From contig MDYQ01000074.1 of assembly GCA_003024175.1 (NCBI GenBank), positions 43,278-107,277 of the forward strand: a DNA stretch of 64,000 nt, read 5' to 3'. Source of the stretch: Planoprotostelium fungivorum. Taxonomy: Eukaryota > Evosea > Variosea > Cavosteliida > Cavosteliaceae. Position numbers and translations under genes: made by a program. The notes under the pieces were generated by a model, which was given only the letters and a program-made list of their open reading frames with translations, did no database searches and was not told where the DNA came from. This document shows, one piece after another, positions 1-14,950 of this stretch (within the stretch, counting starts at the first letter, position 1; the number at the start of each line of letters is the position of its first letter).

Positions 1-42
1 AGAATCCTAATAATTCTGTTCTGACGTTGAGCTCTCTGACAG

Positions 43-229
43 CTCGATCGATCAGCTTGCCATACTGAGATCCTGCAACCATCAATATGATTCCATCATG
101 TGCTCACATATCAACAGACCTGCATCAATGATGACAACGGTCTCCTCGACACCAGCTACTTCTTCAACTCCAGCCATGGCTCAACTTCCTGATGTTTCCG
201 AAGTCTTGAGAAAAAAGGAAAGGAATTGA
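43..229 (+). CDS. 3' terminal exon of an unrecognised gene entering from the left
   Basis: An open frame follows a CTGACAG acceptor and ends at TGA 227-229. It encodes about 62 residues: a Cys/His/Asp-containing start, then a Ser/Thr/Pro/Ala-rich stretch (around SSTPATSSTPAMAQ) and a basic end (LRKKERN). In the same frame, two TAA codons lie just upstream of the acceptor, so the exon must begin near base 43. Too little is present to name a family. The next gene starts 138 bp downstream on the same strand. Confidence 0.5.
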
Positions 230-366
230 GAAAGAGCGTTGTAGACTGTCACATCTAGTTTTCGCTCTTTTGTCACAGAAATGTGGGAAAGACTGGCTCA
301 CGCACAGCGGCTCACACTTGGACCCACATCAGCACACGAAACACACGCACGACACAAATAGGAAGG

Positions 367-1634
367 ATGTCTGAGCTATCAGAATACGAACAAAAGAGGC
401 TGGAGAACATCCAGAAGAATCAGGAGATGTTGAATGCCTTAGGGATAGATTCTCAAGTGACACGATTGAAGGTGAGCGACACTGGCATACAATAAATCGT
501 TCCTGCACTGATGCCGCGCTTGTATGAAATATCCCCATCTTCTGACAAAGCGCATAGCCAGTCACGCCCAAGAAATACAAACAATCTCAAAACAACCGCA
601 AGAGGAGGGTCGCTGCACCGTTAGAACCCAGAAAGTCTGCACGCATAGCGAAGCAGCCAGCACCTGATTATAAAGACACTGTCAAGGCAGCCGAAGTTGA
701 GCTTGCCAAGGCAGATCGAGGAAGGGGGGTCACTCTCAAGTGGGTGTCTTCTTCATCTCATGGACACCATCCTGAATGTGTCCTTCAGACATCTTCCAAT
801 TCCAGAACTGCCCGACGTGGTCGATGAAGATTACGATCCCGATTACAGAGCCCCTGCACCATCTCGAGAAGACACGGGCATCCTCCAATTCGAAAAAGGT
901 GATTCGTCCCATCTGCGGTCGATGCTGATCGACATCATCAGGCTACGAACACTTTACACCCAATCTAACCCCTGAAGAGATGATGAGGAACGGATCATTC
1001 GGCGGAACATTCTTCCGGTGAGCTCGAGTGGTCACGTGATCTCTTCTTGACCCCCTCTCAGTCCCATCTACTCGAGGGTGGCCAAGAAGAATTTTCCCGC
1101 CGATTTTGATGAATTTCCCGCCGAATGGTACGAGGGCTTAGACACAGACAAGATGCTCAGCTCGGAAGAATACGACATCCAAGTGAGATTTCATCTGACA
1201 GGTGACATCTGACATCTACCAGGTCAATAAGTACCGTACGCAGGCTGGTCAGGGCCTGGAAGAGTGGGAGACTGCCGGATGGATCCGAGCCCAAGACCCC
1301 CGTGGTTGGTTCCAGTGGTACTGCAGGTGTCCCAAATATTCGTGTCCCCAGCCTCCACTCACCCTCCCAGGTTCTACATCGGACGGAGGACCCCCGATGA
1401 TGATCGTCAGATCAGGAGATGGATGGGCGTGTGTGGTCTCAACGGAAGGTGCTTTATTTTCACTTCTATCGATCTGATAGAGGGTGTAGGTTCAAGCGTA
1501 GTTTAGTGAAGAAGATTGCAGAGAAGAAGGGAGAGAGGGGATGGGATGATGAGAAGATCAGTCCACAAGTGAGACAGACACTGCAGCACTGGGGATATCG
1601 TCTCACGTTGGAGGACTACAGAGCTTATATGTAA
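367..1634 (+). CDS. Conserved protein with N-terminal SEYEQKRLENI motif and C-terminal GWFQWYC domain
   Basis: About seven exons join into one frame of roughly 300 residues. The N-terminus (SELSEYEQKRLENIQKNQ) and an EPRKSARIAKQ segment resemble the start of WDR76-type proteins, but no WD repeats follow. The middle is acidic (DVVDEDYDPDYR). The C-terminus holds a compact aromatic/basic domain: GWIRAQDPRGWFQWYCR, then FYIGRRTPDDDRQIRRW, then a segment ending RQTLQHWGY. I recall this domain from uncharacterised fungal and other eukaryotic proteins, so its role is unknown; the basic patches would suit a nuclear protein. Clear splice joints are WYCR to FYIGRR and SEEYDIQ to VNKYR. The stop TAA is followed by AATAAA. 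Confidence 0.75.
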
Positions 1635-1793
1635 ATAAACAGTGGAACCAATAGTCTGATCATATCATGGGAGAGATTGATTGTATCTGGTTCGTCATTC
1701 TATATAGGTTTATTTATTTTATTGTTTTCTTGTTATTTATTGAGCCGCGGGTTATTGGTAACCGCACAGCTGACAATCGGGTCGAGGGGTGTC

Positions 1794-4299
1794 ATGATCT
1801 TCCTCCTCTTATGTCTCTCTCTTGTCTCTGTTGTATCATCTGATGTGAGCTCTCCTCTCTGTTGATTGGGTGATTGATATCAACAGGTCTCCATCAATGC
1901 AAATTGGACAGTGACTGACAGCCAGTTGAACTGCTTCACATCTCAGTTGAAGACCACATCATTCGATCAGGTGAGCTGATGATCTCCGACATCCGATGAT
2001 GATACTGTAAGATTCTTTTTCATTGGGGAGACACGGAGAGAGCGATGACGTGGATCCGACAAGGATTCATCTCTAACGAAGAGATGCAGGGGTGAATCAC
2101 ATCATGTATATTGTCCGCTGATGTGGTATCATCAGAAACATCCTAAGAGACGAAGGAATGCTAGCAGGTGATGATTCTTAAGACTCTCTATTCTAATTTC
2201 AACACCAGGTGGAGGATTGTACTTGTCATCCTCTCCCATCGATTCCATCTTGTTCGGACAGTTCTCTACCTCTCATCCCATTCCCGCGGGTACACTCGTC
2301 TATAACGCATCGGCCCTTGCATGCTTCGGGCGCAACAAGATCACACTGAGAGAAAAGGCTCAATTGGGAGCAGTTGTTCCCTTCATCGACTTTTACAAAG
2401 GCACGTGGAGTGTAGTCCACACGTATCTCCTCACTCAACAGGTGATGCGTTCGATCGACATCGAAAGCAATGTCGTATGATGATGGCGATCTGATGTTCT
2501 AACAGGTGTATCCTTCGGCCGTGTTCGGTCAAACTACGTTGAATATCGTGGGAGAATTTGATCTGAGAGCTGGATTGTGGAACATCACGGGGAGCATGAT
2601 GAACTCTGGAGTGGCCAACATGCTGGCGGCGAGTGAATTCATCCCGAGGATGTATTCTTCGATCTGTTACAGAGATGGGTGAGACCATACGTCTATCTCT
2701 TCTCAGACATCCATCCATCGTGACATCACATCATCTCGTGATGGTTCATCACAGTTCATATCGATGCAATATATCTTGACAACACCACATCATGATCCAT
2801 CTCACCGTGTATTCATTTTTTTAGAGTCGAAGTTCAACGCATCATCACCACGATGAACACGACCACTCCGTGGAAATATTTCGACGACGTTCAAGACTAC
2901 GAAGCCTTTCACTCTGCACTCATGAGCATCTACAACATGTCCGAGAGCAACCGCAACACCACAGTTCCGGGAGGTAAATGTTGTATCATATTCCATCTAC
3001 AACGTTGTAGATTGGGACCCCACGTGGGGAGCGGAAGGGCTGAGTCAGACCGATTACGTCGAACTGCAGATGTCTGTCGTGAGTCGAAAAGTCGATGACT
3101 TGTGATGACGTCATCACAGATGATACCACAGATATTTTCCATCGTAACTGGTACAAATGGTACGGACGCTATGTACAGAGACGGCTCGTACAGGGTGAGG
3201 TGGAGTTTTTGATGAAATTTCTGAAGATAGCAGAGCGTCGTTCAGGTCAGTCGATCGCAATTGTCAAATATGATGAACAACAGTTACCTATCCATCTCCA
3301 TATCCGATACAGGTGATCACCATGATGTGATCATCACACATCATCGTATCATACATGTTGTATATTGACGATATTACAGCATCAAATGGTGATGTGACTG
3401 TTTCTGTGAGCTACCCTGACATCACTGCCCTGTCCAAATTGAACGACAGAGGAGTCGTACCATCACAGTTGTACCAATCACTGAAAGCCTATAGTAGCGT
3501 AGACATCAGGTCATTCATCACCTTCACTCTCATCCGATCGATCGCATCATCATCATCATCATCTATATCCTACCAATCACATCATCTGACACATCTGCAG
3601 ACGAAACGCTACTCTTCGAAGTGACCTGAACCGAAAGTTGATGAGAGGACTGATGAGAGACGTGCTGAACAAGATGTACGATCAATCGCTGTCCCAGACG
3701 TCAGCTCAGTTCATTTGGTACCTCATGTCCATCCGTCCGTTCAACCAGAGATCAGACCTCGTCACAAAGTAAGAAACATCGTTTGAATCTTATGGAAAGA
3801 TGATTTTATTCGATTTTAATCTTTCCAGGAGCTATTATCGTCTCGTCGAATGGTCTGCCAGAAGGGAGGGAGACCAAGAGGGCTTTGTCTACAACAGTCT
3901 GATGGACTACATATCGGACATGACTCTACTATCTTCTCCCACGCAGAACGACGCCATCATGATGGGGTGAGACGATCATCACACGATGAACGATACACGA
4001 TCGGTGATGGAATGACATCGCATCAGATCTGGATCGGACATCATCGATCTTCTATCCATGATGTTGTCAGAGTCATTAGAGGCGACGTATCAGTTGAAAG
4101 ACATGGACTTCTCTGATTTAGTCGGCTGGAAGAAGTTGATGAAGAGATCAGTTGGAGACATGTGAGATGATGATGTGAAAGTGAGAGACTCAACGTATAT
4201 AGAAATGGACAACTGAACGCTACCGCTTGGGAATGTGCCAAGAGGAGGAATTGGCTCTGTTTTTTCGATCAGTTGAACCCAAATTGGAGAAAGAAGTAA
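1794..4299 (+). CDS. Secreted or lysosomal protein of unknown family
   Basis: The start ATG gives a clear signal peptide (MIFLLLCLSLVSVVSSD) just before the first GTGAG intron. About a dozen exons follow, with several N-glycosylation sequons (NAT, NMS, NTT), scattered Cys, and aromatic motifs such as SIDSILFGQFSTSHP and GVVPSQLYQSL. The last exon ends LNPNWRKK and stop, reached by a phase-2 joint after RSVGD. Total length is roughly 650-700 residues. I do not recognise the family; a lumenal or extracellular place is inferred from the signal peptide and sequons. The intron before DWDPTWG carries the full 18-bp intronic palindrome (2995-3012) exactly at its acceptor. Confidence 0.65.
2995..3012. 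repeat. Intronic palindrome ATCTACAACGTTGTAGAT
   Basis: This is a perfect 18-bp palindrome at the 3' end of an intron in the secreted-protein gene. The intron ends GTTGTAG and the exon resumes at AT (joint GGA G|AT TGG GAC). The same motif recurs in introns of unrelated genes across the window. Confidence 0.85.
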
Positions 4300-4453
4300 A
4301 GAGATCGTGATGACGCGAGGGAGATAATGTCTCTATGACTGCTTCTCAAACACATCACATGATCTCGTGATGAGTTGTGTTCGACAATAATTTATTCGTG
4401 GTGCAAAACTTGAACGACTGCGAGGTCGTCGGTCCATCCAAAGAAGAAGTCTC

Positions 4454-5660
4454 TCAATCCGAATTCTGCTGTCTCTCTTCATCCTCTAAACACTCAAGAT
4501 CCATCTTCATACCAATATCATCGGTACAAAATGAGACATCCGTAGGAGTTTGTGTTGGTGGTGTCCAACTTTGGTACAGAGGAGAGTTCATCAGCTGCAG
4601 AAAACCAGGAGGATCGTGAGAATCATCTACTGGAAGACAATGAGTCACGTTATCATTGTGGCTATTGTGGACACTCACCGTAATCGGGGAAGAGAGCTTG
4701 CATCTCTTCATCGCTCAGTGGGAAGGATAATGATGTCGCTGATTGGGGTGTCGCGGGAAACACGACATGTGTGTAATCGCTGACACTCGTAACGATCTAT
4801 AGTAATCAATCCACAGTCGCTTCCAGCATCTTCACCTCTTGTCTCACAGTTTCTTGATGTTTCATCCGGGGCGACATTGTGTTCGCATCTTCTTTCTTCT
4901 GTCTTTTAGAAGACGATCTAGAGTGGAACGGGCACACTCCCAACCTCTGGCACGGCTTTCCATATTTGTTGAATTTACCACACACTTCGAATCCCTTCTC
5001 TGAGTTCGTCCACTGTTCACGTCCATCAGCGACCATCGTCGAAACATTCCAGACACACCCTCTTCTTTGCCAATCGGATGTCCTCTTCCGTCTCTAACTT
5101 GTACTGCTTCTCGCCTCCCTTTTTGTCTTCGATCGATGGTGTCTCCTCTACTTTTCCGTTCTTCCCATCCTGAGACGTCATGCTGGGGTGAGACAGTTCT
5201 ATAATCTGATCGTGAGAATCAAAGCATCTCCCTCTCTGTCCAGGGAAGTGTACCTGCTAGAACCCACGTGAAGAAGGCTGTGATACGCTATCGTCTTCCC
5301 AGGTCGTCCCTGGGACATCGTTGGATTGAAAGAATCTGTCAGAAGCGATGATCATCTGAAGAGGCCCAGGTAGTGGTAAGGAGGACAGTGACAGAGAGGA
5401 GGGTGAAGGATCAGCCTCTAAAGTCAGGGTATTTGGACGATGATTGGGAAAGGTGAGGGAAAGGGATTATTGTGAGTAACGAGCCGCATCTTCTCCTTCA
5501 CGGGTGTCAGAGTTGGCCCAGCGATTTGATTCAAGAGAATAGAAAGAGGACAAGAGATGCCAGATATGCATGCGTCATCGATATTGGTATCGATGGTGGT
5601 GTCTATAGATTCGGAGGTTTGGGTGGAATGTGTATGGATAGAGTCGAATAGGAATTGCAC
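4454..5660 (-). CDS. Zinc-finger-like protein with CX9CX5CX2H motif
   Basis: Several exons splice in one frame to about 280-320 residues. The N-terminal part is Ser/Thr/Pro-rich and acidic (TTWEDDSVSQPSS), typical of an activation-type region. The core holds CGKFNKYGKPCQRLGVCPFH, a CX9CX5CX2H arrangement that could bind zinc, followed by a basic segment (SSSKRQKKED). The C-terminus has a helical DEEMQALFPDY patch and an acidic tail. Joints used: SSQ/LSH, KKR/WTN, QET/IVT and PDY/VDD, all with GTG donors. A nuclear, nucleic-acid-binding role is inferred from composition only. The start is the least certain part: the first ATG lies 77 bp after the upstream PCCB stop, and an internal ATG at 5181 would give a shorter protein. 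Confidence 0.6.
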
Positions 5661-5737
5661 GCAGAATGCATCAAAGACGATGAGACGATGATTGTCGATG
5701 ATGAACTCTTTCGAAACAAATGAATTTATTCATCCCT

Positions 5738-8166
<2,429 letters not shown>

Positions 8167-8305
8167 GGTGGTGTGTCTGTAGATCTGATGATGGTCGTTA
8201 CAGTTTGTTTCGACTACAATGCATTTGTAAATTGACATATTTTACTTTTTCATCTTTTTATTCAGCTGTATATACACGGTTCGATACGTTAGAGGTCGTG
8301 ATGAA

Positions 8306-8503
8306 TCACAGTATAGCCCTCTTCTTCATTGGTGACGGTCGATTCGGATCCTGAGCCAGTAGTGCGAGACATTTCCACATGTCGAGCCCTTCCTTCCTCT
8401 CATCGGCCGTCACATCGTAGCGAGTCGCCCTCTTTAGCTCGCAGCCGGGCTTCGTCTTCTTCTGAAATCGTTTGGCGTGAATCGTGAAAATAGTAGTCGT
8501 CAT
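8306..8503 (-). CDS. Small basic hypothetical protein
   Basis: A 65-residue frame runs from MTTTIFTIHAKRF to MKKRAIL and stop, rich in Lys/Arg with two Cys. The frame stays open 27 codons further upstream (to about 8584) behind a CTTAG acceptor, so this may be the last exon of a slightly longer gene whose first exon I could not place. It lies 140 bp upstream of PCCB on the same strand. No family recognised. Confidence 0.4.
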   Translation of the reverse strand: MTTTIFTIHAKRFQKKTKPGCELKRATRYDVTADERKEGLDMWKCLALLAQDPNRPSPMKKRAIL

Positions 8504-8921
8504 CTTGTCTGTTTCTTGCTCTCGATAATATGATTTCTCTCTCTCGTTATCCTCAGGGATCGTAGACCAGATCACATCTAACACACTGTGAACCTAAGCT
8601 TCCAGGCAAGACGAAATCTGCGTGGATGAGCAGCAGTCTGGCTCGTCTATTGCCGTTAAGGTTGTCCTTACGAAGCGTACTTTGACCTCTTATGACAAGC
8701 TGTGGTCTCCAAATAAAGCCCAGGGAAGGGTTTTCGATTGGCTCATTCTACGAGCTGTCCATATCTAGGAGAAGTTTAGAGGGTGATCCACCGAGCCCAC
8801 ACGAAATCAAATGAGTGTTATATCTTCACAAGATTTTCATCTCGACACCAGCCAATATTGACTTTGAAGATGACATCATGTTCAAACAGTATATTGCACG
8901 TATTGATGGAGTACAACTTCA

Positions 8922-11637
8922 TCAATGGCCCAGCAGATCGCGGTTGTCTTCGATCAACTTCTCATCAAAGTTTTTTCCACGGGGGAGGATTTCGTTCAAT
9001 TTGCACAACTGGAGTTACATCAGAGGTGATGATGATGATGAAGACATCTCACCGATGGCAGCGGCCTTGACTTTACGATGATCTCGGCTCTCTTCTGTCC
9101 GATGTTGTTGAGTCGAAGGAGTCTCTTCATATCTCCGTGATTCAGGATGTCTAACAGCTTCTTCGAGATCTCTTCTCTCATGGTCTGTGTTCGAGTCATC
9201 GAGAGATCGGATGATGTCATCTTCACATCGTCTAGAGCTTCCTCTTCTTCGTCATCTGAATCTGAATCGGACTCAGACTCTTCCCTCTGTTGGCTCCTGG
9301 GTGCCATTCTCAGCGGCTAAAGACATTCAGCACCTCCATCATGTCACGTCTGCATCCCACCCGGCTGGTCGTCTCCTCAACTCGAGCGGCCTTCGTAGAT
9401 TTCTCTTCACCCGCTTCGTTCACCCTCTTCATTCCACTCTGTCTCCCGTCAGCGTCCCAAACGAACGTCCCAATAAAAGACAATAAAACGAAATAAAATC
9501 ACCAGGAAGGATCCAGTGACTTCTCTTCTCGATTTGAGTGGAGTTGAATCAGCTGTGAAGAGTTGTCTCGAAGTCAACTTCTCTCTCGCTTCTTCTATCA
9601 TCTTCTGTAATTTGGGCTCGTAGCATTCGAAGCCTTCCGGTAGGTCGTCCAGCGCTGAGATGTTCAGCGTCTACAACGTTGTAGATGCACACCTCTCTGC
9701 AGGATCTGGATCTGCTTCGAAAAATCTCCGTCTGAGGCGGCGGCTTTCGATTTGGCGAGGAGCTCTTTGAACTGCACATCATCATCAGCATGATGGACGA
9801 TGATGAAACGACGGTCGTCTTTAGAGATGAGCTCACCCTGTCAATCTTCTCTTGATCCGCAGATTTCGCTGGCATGGGTGTCTGTGCTACACTCGCGTGA
9901 CTCCTCTCCTTGTCTTTAAGAGGTTCGATCTTGTCCACGTGCCTCTCCGTAGGCGAAGTCTCGCTCGAGCTACCCGCGACGGCAGACCTTCTTACGTCAA
10001 CGAAATTTCGCGTGGAATCGAATGAAATCTCACTTGGTTTGCTCCTGTACAGCCTCCTTCACCCACTGTAAAAGTGAGACATCGAACGAGGAGATGAAGA
10101 CATTCACCTGCTTGACGGCACTCTTCAGATCGTTCAAATTCAAATTTTTTGGAAAATCATTCCTCTCTTGCAGTGGCTTCCTCGCCTGAGTCGCTGCCAC
10201 CTTCTTCACCTGCTGCACGACATCTACAACGGGGGCATTCTCATCCACTGTCAACGTCAACCTCTACGCGATCCGCGTCGAATCACCCATGTTCACCGTC
10301 GGTTTGTTCACCACGAGTTTGGACTTGGAGGCGAAGTTTAACGTGTTCATTGAGTCGAGGTAGAATTGTTGACCGGGGGCGATATTGGCGATCATGACTG
10401 AGCAGCTGTTGCCACCGAGGGAGTCTTGCAGCATTCTCGTGAGTTTACTGTCACGGTAAGGAACGCGATTGCCCGGCTTATTGAGAGCGGTGACGACCTG
10501 GAAGGGATGAGAGAGAATAAAAGGAAATAAAAGAGAACGAGAGATGAGATGATGAAAGGAGATGACAAAGAAGGTGAAGGAAATAAAGATAGAGGAGATG
10601 GAGTACCTTGTTCAATACGAAGAGGGATTGGTTGATGTTCGTGCTCTCCTTCATTCGAAGGCCACTATTATCGGTTCTTCTGTTGTCTTCTGAGCCGGCG
10701 AGATCGATGAGGTAAAGCTTGCCCGTCAGAGTCTTCGTCTTCACCTTGCGTTCCACCTGGCATCATCGCGTGAGTGACTAATGACTTGAGATCTCATTTC
10801 GATCGCCCACCTTGATCATCAGGATGGCGTGACTTCGACTCGAGTGGGCGTTTAGCTTCGTGGCGCCAACAGTTCGGTTCTTGCATCCTGTGGTGTAGAT
10901 GTTGTTGAACTCCTCGATCTTTCGGATGCGCAGCTGCATGTGTTCAGGATGATGGATTCAATGTTGAATGTGTCGATATTCATTACCTCTTCTAGACCCG
11001 GGATGATGATGTTCTTCTTGTTGTCCTCTCGGACGGGTAATTCGGCGTGCTCTTCTTTGGGTGTTAAGAGATCGTACACCTTTTCGTTATAGATTTCCAT
11101 GTAAGAGACGGAAACAGTGGCGTCTTGAAAGTCTCTTCCAGAGTCGATCACGTGGGCTACGGATCTTGGAATGATGCCTGAGAGAGGCTATATCAGATGA
11201 TTTGTCCTTCTACGATATGTGAGGTCGATCTCACCCGGCTCTTCTTCCGAACCCTGCATGGTGTGCGTCTTTCCTGATCCGGTGACTCCATATGTGAACA
11301 CGGTCACATTGATTCCCTCATAGAGTTTTGGAATGAGATCTTTGACCTGAGAAAGATGTTAGACCGATAGATGTTCGAATCGAGTCACCTCTCGAGAAAA
11401 GAGGTCAGATTGAGTGGACTCGGGTCCATAAGAGGCATCCATTCTGAGACGAAAATGAGAAACGCAAGATGTGGTTCAGACACACCTGTATCTCAACGCT
11501 TCGGCATTCTTGATCTTATGATTGACCAACTGAATGGCATTATGCCCCTCCGTAGCCACACAAGCGCGACCTCCATCTCCGACCTCCTTCTTCATGAAAG
11601 GACGAATGCGAACCACTACACGCACTGAAGAGTCCAT
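8922..11637 (-). CDS. Kinesin-10 family chromokinesin (KIF22/Kid-like)
   Basis: An N-terminal kinesin motor starts at [14 protein letters not shown]. It carries the P-loop [14 protein letters not shown], the switch I region [12 protein letters not shown], switch [10 protein letters not shown] and [13 protein letters not shown]. The neck and middle are charged, with a short coiled stretch. The C-terminus has a helix-hairpin-helix like that of KIF22 ([19 protein letters not shown], then [14 protein letters not shown]), which binds DNA in the family. This supports a plus-end motor that moves chromosome arms in mitosis. The last exon ([14 protein letters not shown] to GLLGH-like end) is less sure. 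One 38-nt intron holds a full CTACAACGTTGTAG palindrome (9669-9686), so here the motif is internal and the acceptor is a later CAG. Confidence 0.9.
9669..9686. repeat. Intronic palindrome GTCTACAACGTTGTAGAT
   Basis: Seventeen of 18 bases match the intronic palindrome. It lies inside a 38-nt intron of the kinesin gene. Reading frame (LQR to ALDDLPEG) requires the acceptor CTCAG downstream of the motif, so the TAG of the motif is skipped here. Confidence 0.75.
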
Positions 11638-11760
11638 CTCTTTGTCTATGCTCACCTTGATCTGTTGCCGCTGTCACTTGAATTTTTGAAAACGAATTTT
11701 GGCGCCAAATTGGTTTCCCGCTCGCCTCGAAGTTGAAAGCCTGCCCCACCAGAGCTGATC

Positions 11761-13420
11761 ATGATTGCGGACACAGCAAATTCGTATTCGAAGAATTACC
11801 AGAGGGCCGTCAGCGCAGAGAAGGCTGGCATCAAGAGTGCCAGGCCAGTCGGACAGATGATGGATCGCGATCGCACCATACGTTTATTGGAGGTTAATAT
11901 CATGGATTTACAGAAGAGGAATGAGGAAAGAGATAAAGAGACGAATACTAGAGAAAAGCAGGTGTCAATCACATCTCGACTTGCGTGATGATGTTGACAC
12001 ACAGCTCAGATCGCACAACAATTTGAGAGATACGAACAAAGGCTAGAAGAGATGGCTAATCTGCATCGATTGTCACAAGATGTGTTCGATCGTCATTTTG
12101 AGGATCAAGCGGGTGTGCTCGAAGAGCTGCAGCAGCGTCTGTCTTCTTTGGACAGCTCTTTGGCCCAGTTTCACAAGTCGCAACAAGTTCTACAAAAAGA
12201 TGCAGCGGGTTGGGTGAGATGATGACGATGATCGCTCCAAAATGCTCAATATGCCAATAGAATGCAAGGATGCATGCAGTAGAGAGAGAACTGGAAACTC
12301 TATCATCGTCCACGTCTTCACTGAACAAAGAGAACTCTCGGTTGCAAGAGAAAGTTGGGAGGAATACAGAGACATTAGCCAAGTTCACAGAACACACACG
12401 CGAGAAGGTATTGATCACCCCGGACATGCCTCGATGACTCACACTCCTCACGCAGATGTCGCATTTGGAGGAGACCATGATGAAGCGTTTCACTGCCGTA
12501 GATAAGACCAATGCAGAGAGAGATCGAAACGTGATCACATCACCTCTCCTTCTCATGCCTAACATTCCATCATCAGATCACAGAGAACCGTCGTCAATTA
12601 TCTCACATCTGTGAAGTAGAAGAAGGCTCCATATTAGAGAAAAAATTCTCCATGCTGCAAGCGCAGATCGATAACATCAGGGATGACAGAGAGCAAGAGG
12701 ATGACTTTAGAAGGGTGATGGATGAAGATGAATTGGATGGATCATTAAAGAGATCAGAATCTGAGGCAAGAGCTGATGAAGGGAGTACATCATGCGGAAG
12801 ATCACACGCGGCATTTGAACCAAGAAATACTTGCCTTCAAGGAGAGAGAGGTGAAATGAGGACATCGATCAGGATCACCATGTTCATTGTCACCACAGAG
12901 GAAGATTTACGAGAAGTTGGAAGAAATGGCCAAGGTAACAGAAAACCAGATCTTGGCCGTGCAGCATCGATTGGATGAAGGCAACAACTCCCACATCATC
13001 AAGGCTTTAGAACGAAGGTGTTCAACACAAAACCGTCATGGACAGACATATCATCGTCGTCGTCATCACAGTGGCTTTCATCATCGTCACCGTCTCACCG
13101 TCCTTACAGGTTGACTTCTCGTATTGAGCAGAATTACGAGTCACTGAGGCAGATGGCGCAAGATAAGGTGCATTTCTTCTCTGTAACGAGTCTGACGTTC
13201 CTCCCAGGGTGATCGATCGCTCGCACAGAAGGTAGATTTACTGATGAACACATCCAATCAACAGTGGATCAGGTGATCGATCGCGTTATGATCGATGATG
13301 CACATCTCTAATGTGGCGATGTGCAGGTCACAGAACGACTTGGAAACGATTCGGAAGACAATCAACAAAGTAGTCACCGAATTTTCGAAACAGATCCAGT
13401 CCCTGTCTAATGTGATATAA
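11761..13420 (+). CDS. Coiled-coil protein, function unknown
   Basis: The start follows the kinesin gene divergently; the two ATGs are only about 120 bp apart. Roughly ten exons encode about 400 residues that are almost all helical heptads: RTIRLLEVNIMDLQKRNEE, EERYEQRLEEMANLH-like segments, SRLQEKVGRNTETLAKF, and a last exon with SQNDLETIRKTINKVVTEF ending SLSNVI. No globular domain or membrane segment is visible. A structural, cytoskeletal or basal-body role would be usual for such proteins but is only a guess. The shared short promoter with a mitotic kinesin may mean joint control. Confidence 0.7.
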
Positions 13421-13528
13421 AACCTCCGGGTGATGATGTTGCCAACGCCGATCATTACGCGATAGACAAGAGAGAACACTTTTGACTAAGAATACAATTC
13501 ATTGGGAAGGACTGAACTGTCGAGCTTT

Positions 13529-14884
13529 CTACTTGCTGAGGAGACGAACAGAGTTGATGAGCCAGTAAGATTCCTTGAAGGCAGAGGGGTTGTTAGACAC
13601 GAAGCCCTTGCAGTCGTTGCCACATCCTTGTTGTCCGAAGACGGCTCCGGCCCAGTCACCACAGAAGGTGATCTGATGCGATGATCAGATGATACACGAG
13701 ATGTTTGATGATGTGATCAAGATCGGTGAGATGGTGATGATGTGGTGATGGTGACGATGTCTCACATCGAAGATGATGTTCTGAGGACCAAAGTGAGAAG
13801 CGGGACAGTTGCCACCGAGGGGCGTGTGGGAATCGGGCTTACCCCAGTTGCATCTACAACGCGTCAGATCTCCAAATCCACGCGAATTCTCTCTCACGGA
13901 TTGGGGTGACCGCTGAGTAGATCAGAAGGGTACTTGTTCTTAGGGAAGAACCACACCTGCACTTCTATCAGATCCTCCCACCCTCTATCTCTTCACCTTG
14001 ATGGAGTTGGTAGTCCTCTCCATGGCATAGGCACCACCACCGTTTCGGTTGAAGCTGTCTCCGTAGGAGTTGGCCTTTGTGATCTGAACACCGCAACCAG
14101 CGTTGCCGGTGGCGGCGACGTCACTGGTGGAGATGAGGATAAGAATAAAATGAAATAAAATCGGACGGGGTCTCACCAGTTATCACCGGTGGCACGTCCG
14201 GTCATGTTGCGACTGCCGACTTTGCAGCCAGAGTTGGTGTGCAAGGTGACTTGGTTGACGTTTCCCTTGTTGACTCCCTGTAACACGATGAGAAGTCTAC
14301 ACGGAGGATGGTGATCACCTCGATGATGTCGATCTCTCCTCCACGAGGCCAGCTACCACCTAGATGAACTTGAGTCTTCTAATGGGTGTTGATGATTCAT
14401 GTGGCGATGGAGAGGAATGCTACACACCGACAGTCCAGAAGGCGGGCCAAGATCCACAGACAGATCCGGGCATGTGGTCGAGATCGATGATGAGAAGACC
14501 CTCAGTGAACGATTGCTTCGACTGGAGACGAATGGCGGGACGTCCTTTTGGTGCCTTGTTGGTGTGATCGACTCCCATGTAAACCTGTCCGAATCAGCGT
14601 GTGGCGAGATCGATCATCCATATGAACCTTATCTCCCTGGACGGAGATCAGGCCGGTCTTCTGAGCGGTGGCTCTGTCTTTGAACTGTACGTGTCCATGA
14701 GTGGGATCACCGGAGGTCCAGAAATCGAACTGCGACAGCGTTAAGAGGATGTCGGTCGGATGATACGGAATCTCACTTGATCGTAAAAATTGTTACCAGA
14801 CCATTTCTTCTCCTTACCCCAAGCACACTGGGCCCCAGAGGCTAAGACGATGCACAAGGCGAGAGCGAGGATGGTGGAGCGCAT
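13529..14884 (-). CDS. Secreted GH16 beta-1,3(4)-glucanase
   Basis: A signal peptide ([20 protein letters not shown]) precedes a complete fungal-type GH16 catalytic domain. Family blocks in order: [36 protein letters not shown], then the active-site GEIDIIEGVN with the ExDxxE catalytic arrangement, [65 protein letters not shown] and FCGDWAG. The stop is TAG after NSVRLLSK. Length is about 310 residues, normal for the family. It should cut mixed or laminarin-type beta-glucans of food cells or the amoeba's own wall. One intron ends TGACGCGTTGTAG. A perfect palindrome lies 67 bp upstream of the start. Confidence 0.92.
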
Positions 14885-14950
14885 GCTGCCTGAAAATGAT
14901 TCCAATCTTGACCCTGCGCTCGAGAAAGAGGAGTAGAAGATTCTATTTAC

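Noticed and set aside
4377-4619. 80-codon plus-strand frame
   Set aside because: It overlaps the last minus-strand exon of the CX9CX5CX2H protein, which joins better to spliced neighbours.
5671-5737. PCCB reading on to a stop at 5671
   Set aside because: A GTGAG..CAG intron in the last coding part restores the canonical C-terminus KHGNIPL with stop TAG 5738-5740; the longer end is unlike the family.
8815-9081. 88-codon plus-strand frame over the kinesin 3' end
   Set aside because: The minus strand carries the KIF22-type helix-hairpin-helix exon there; the plus frame has no support beyond being open.
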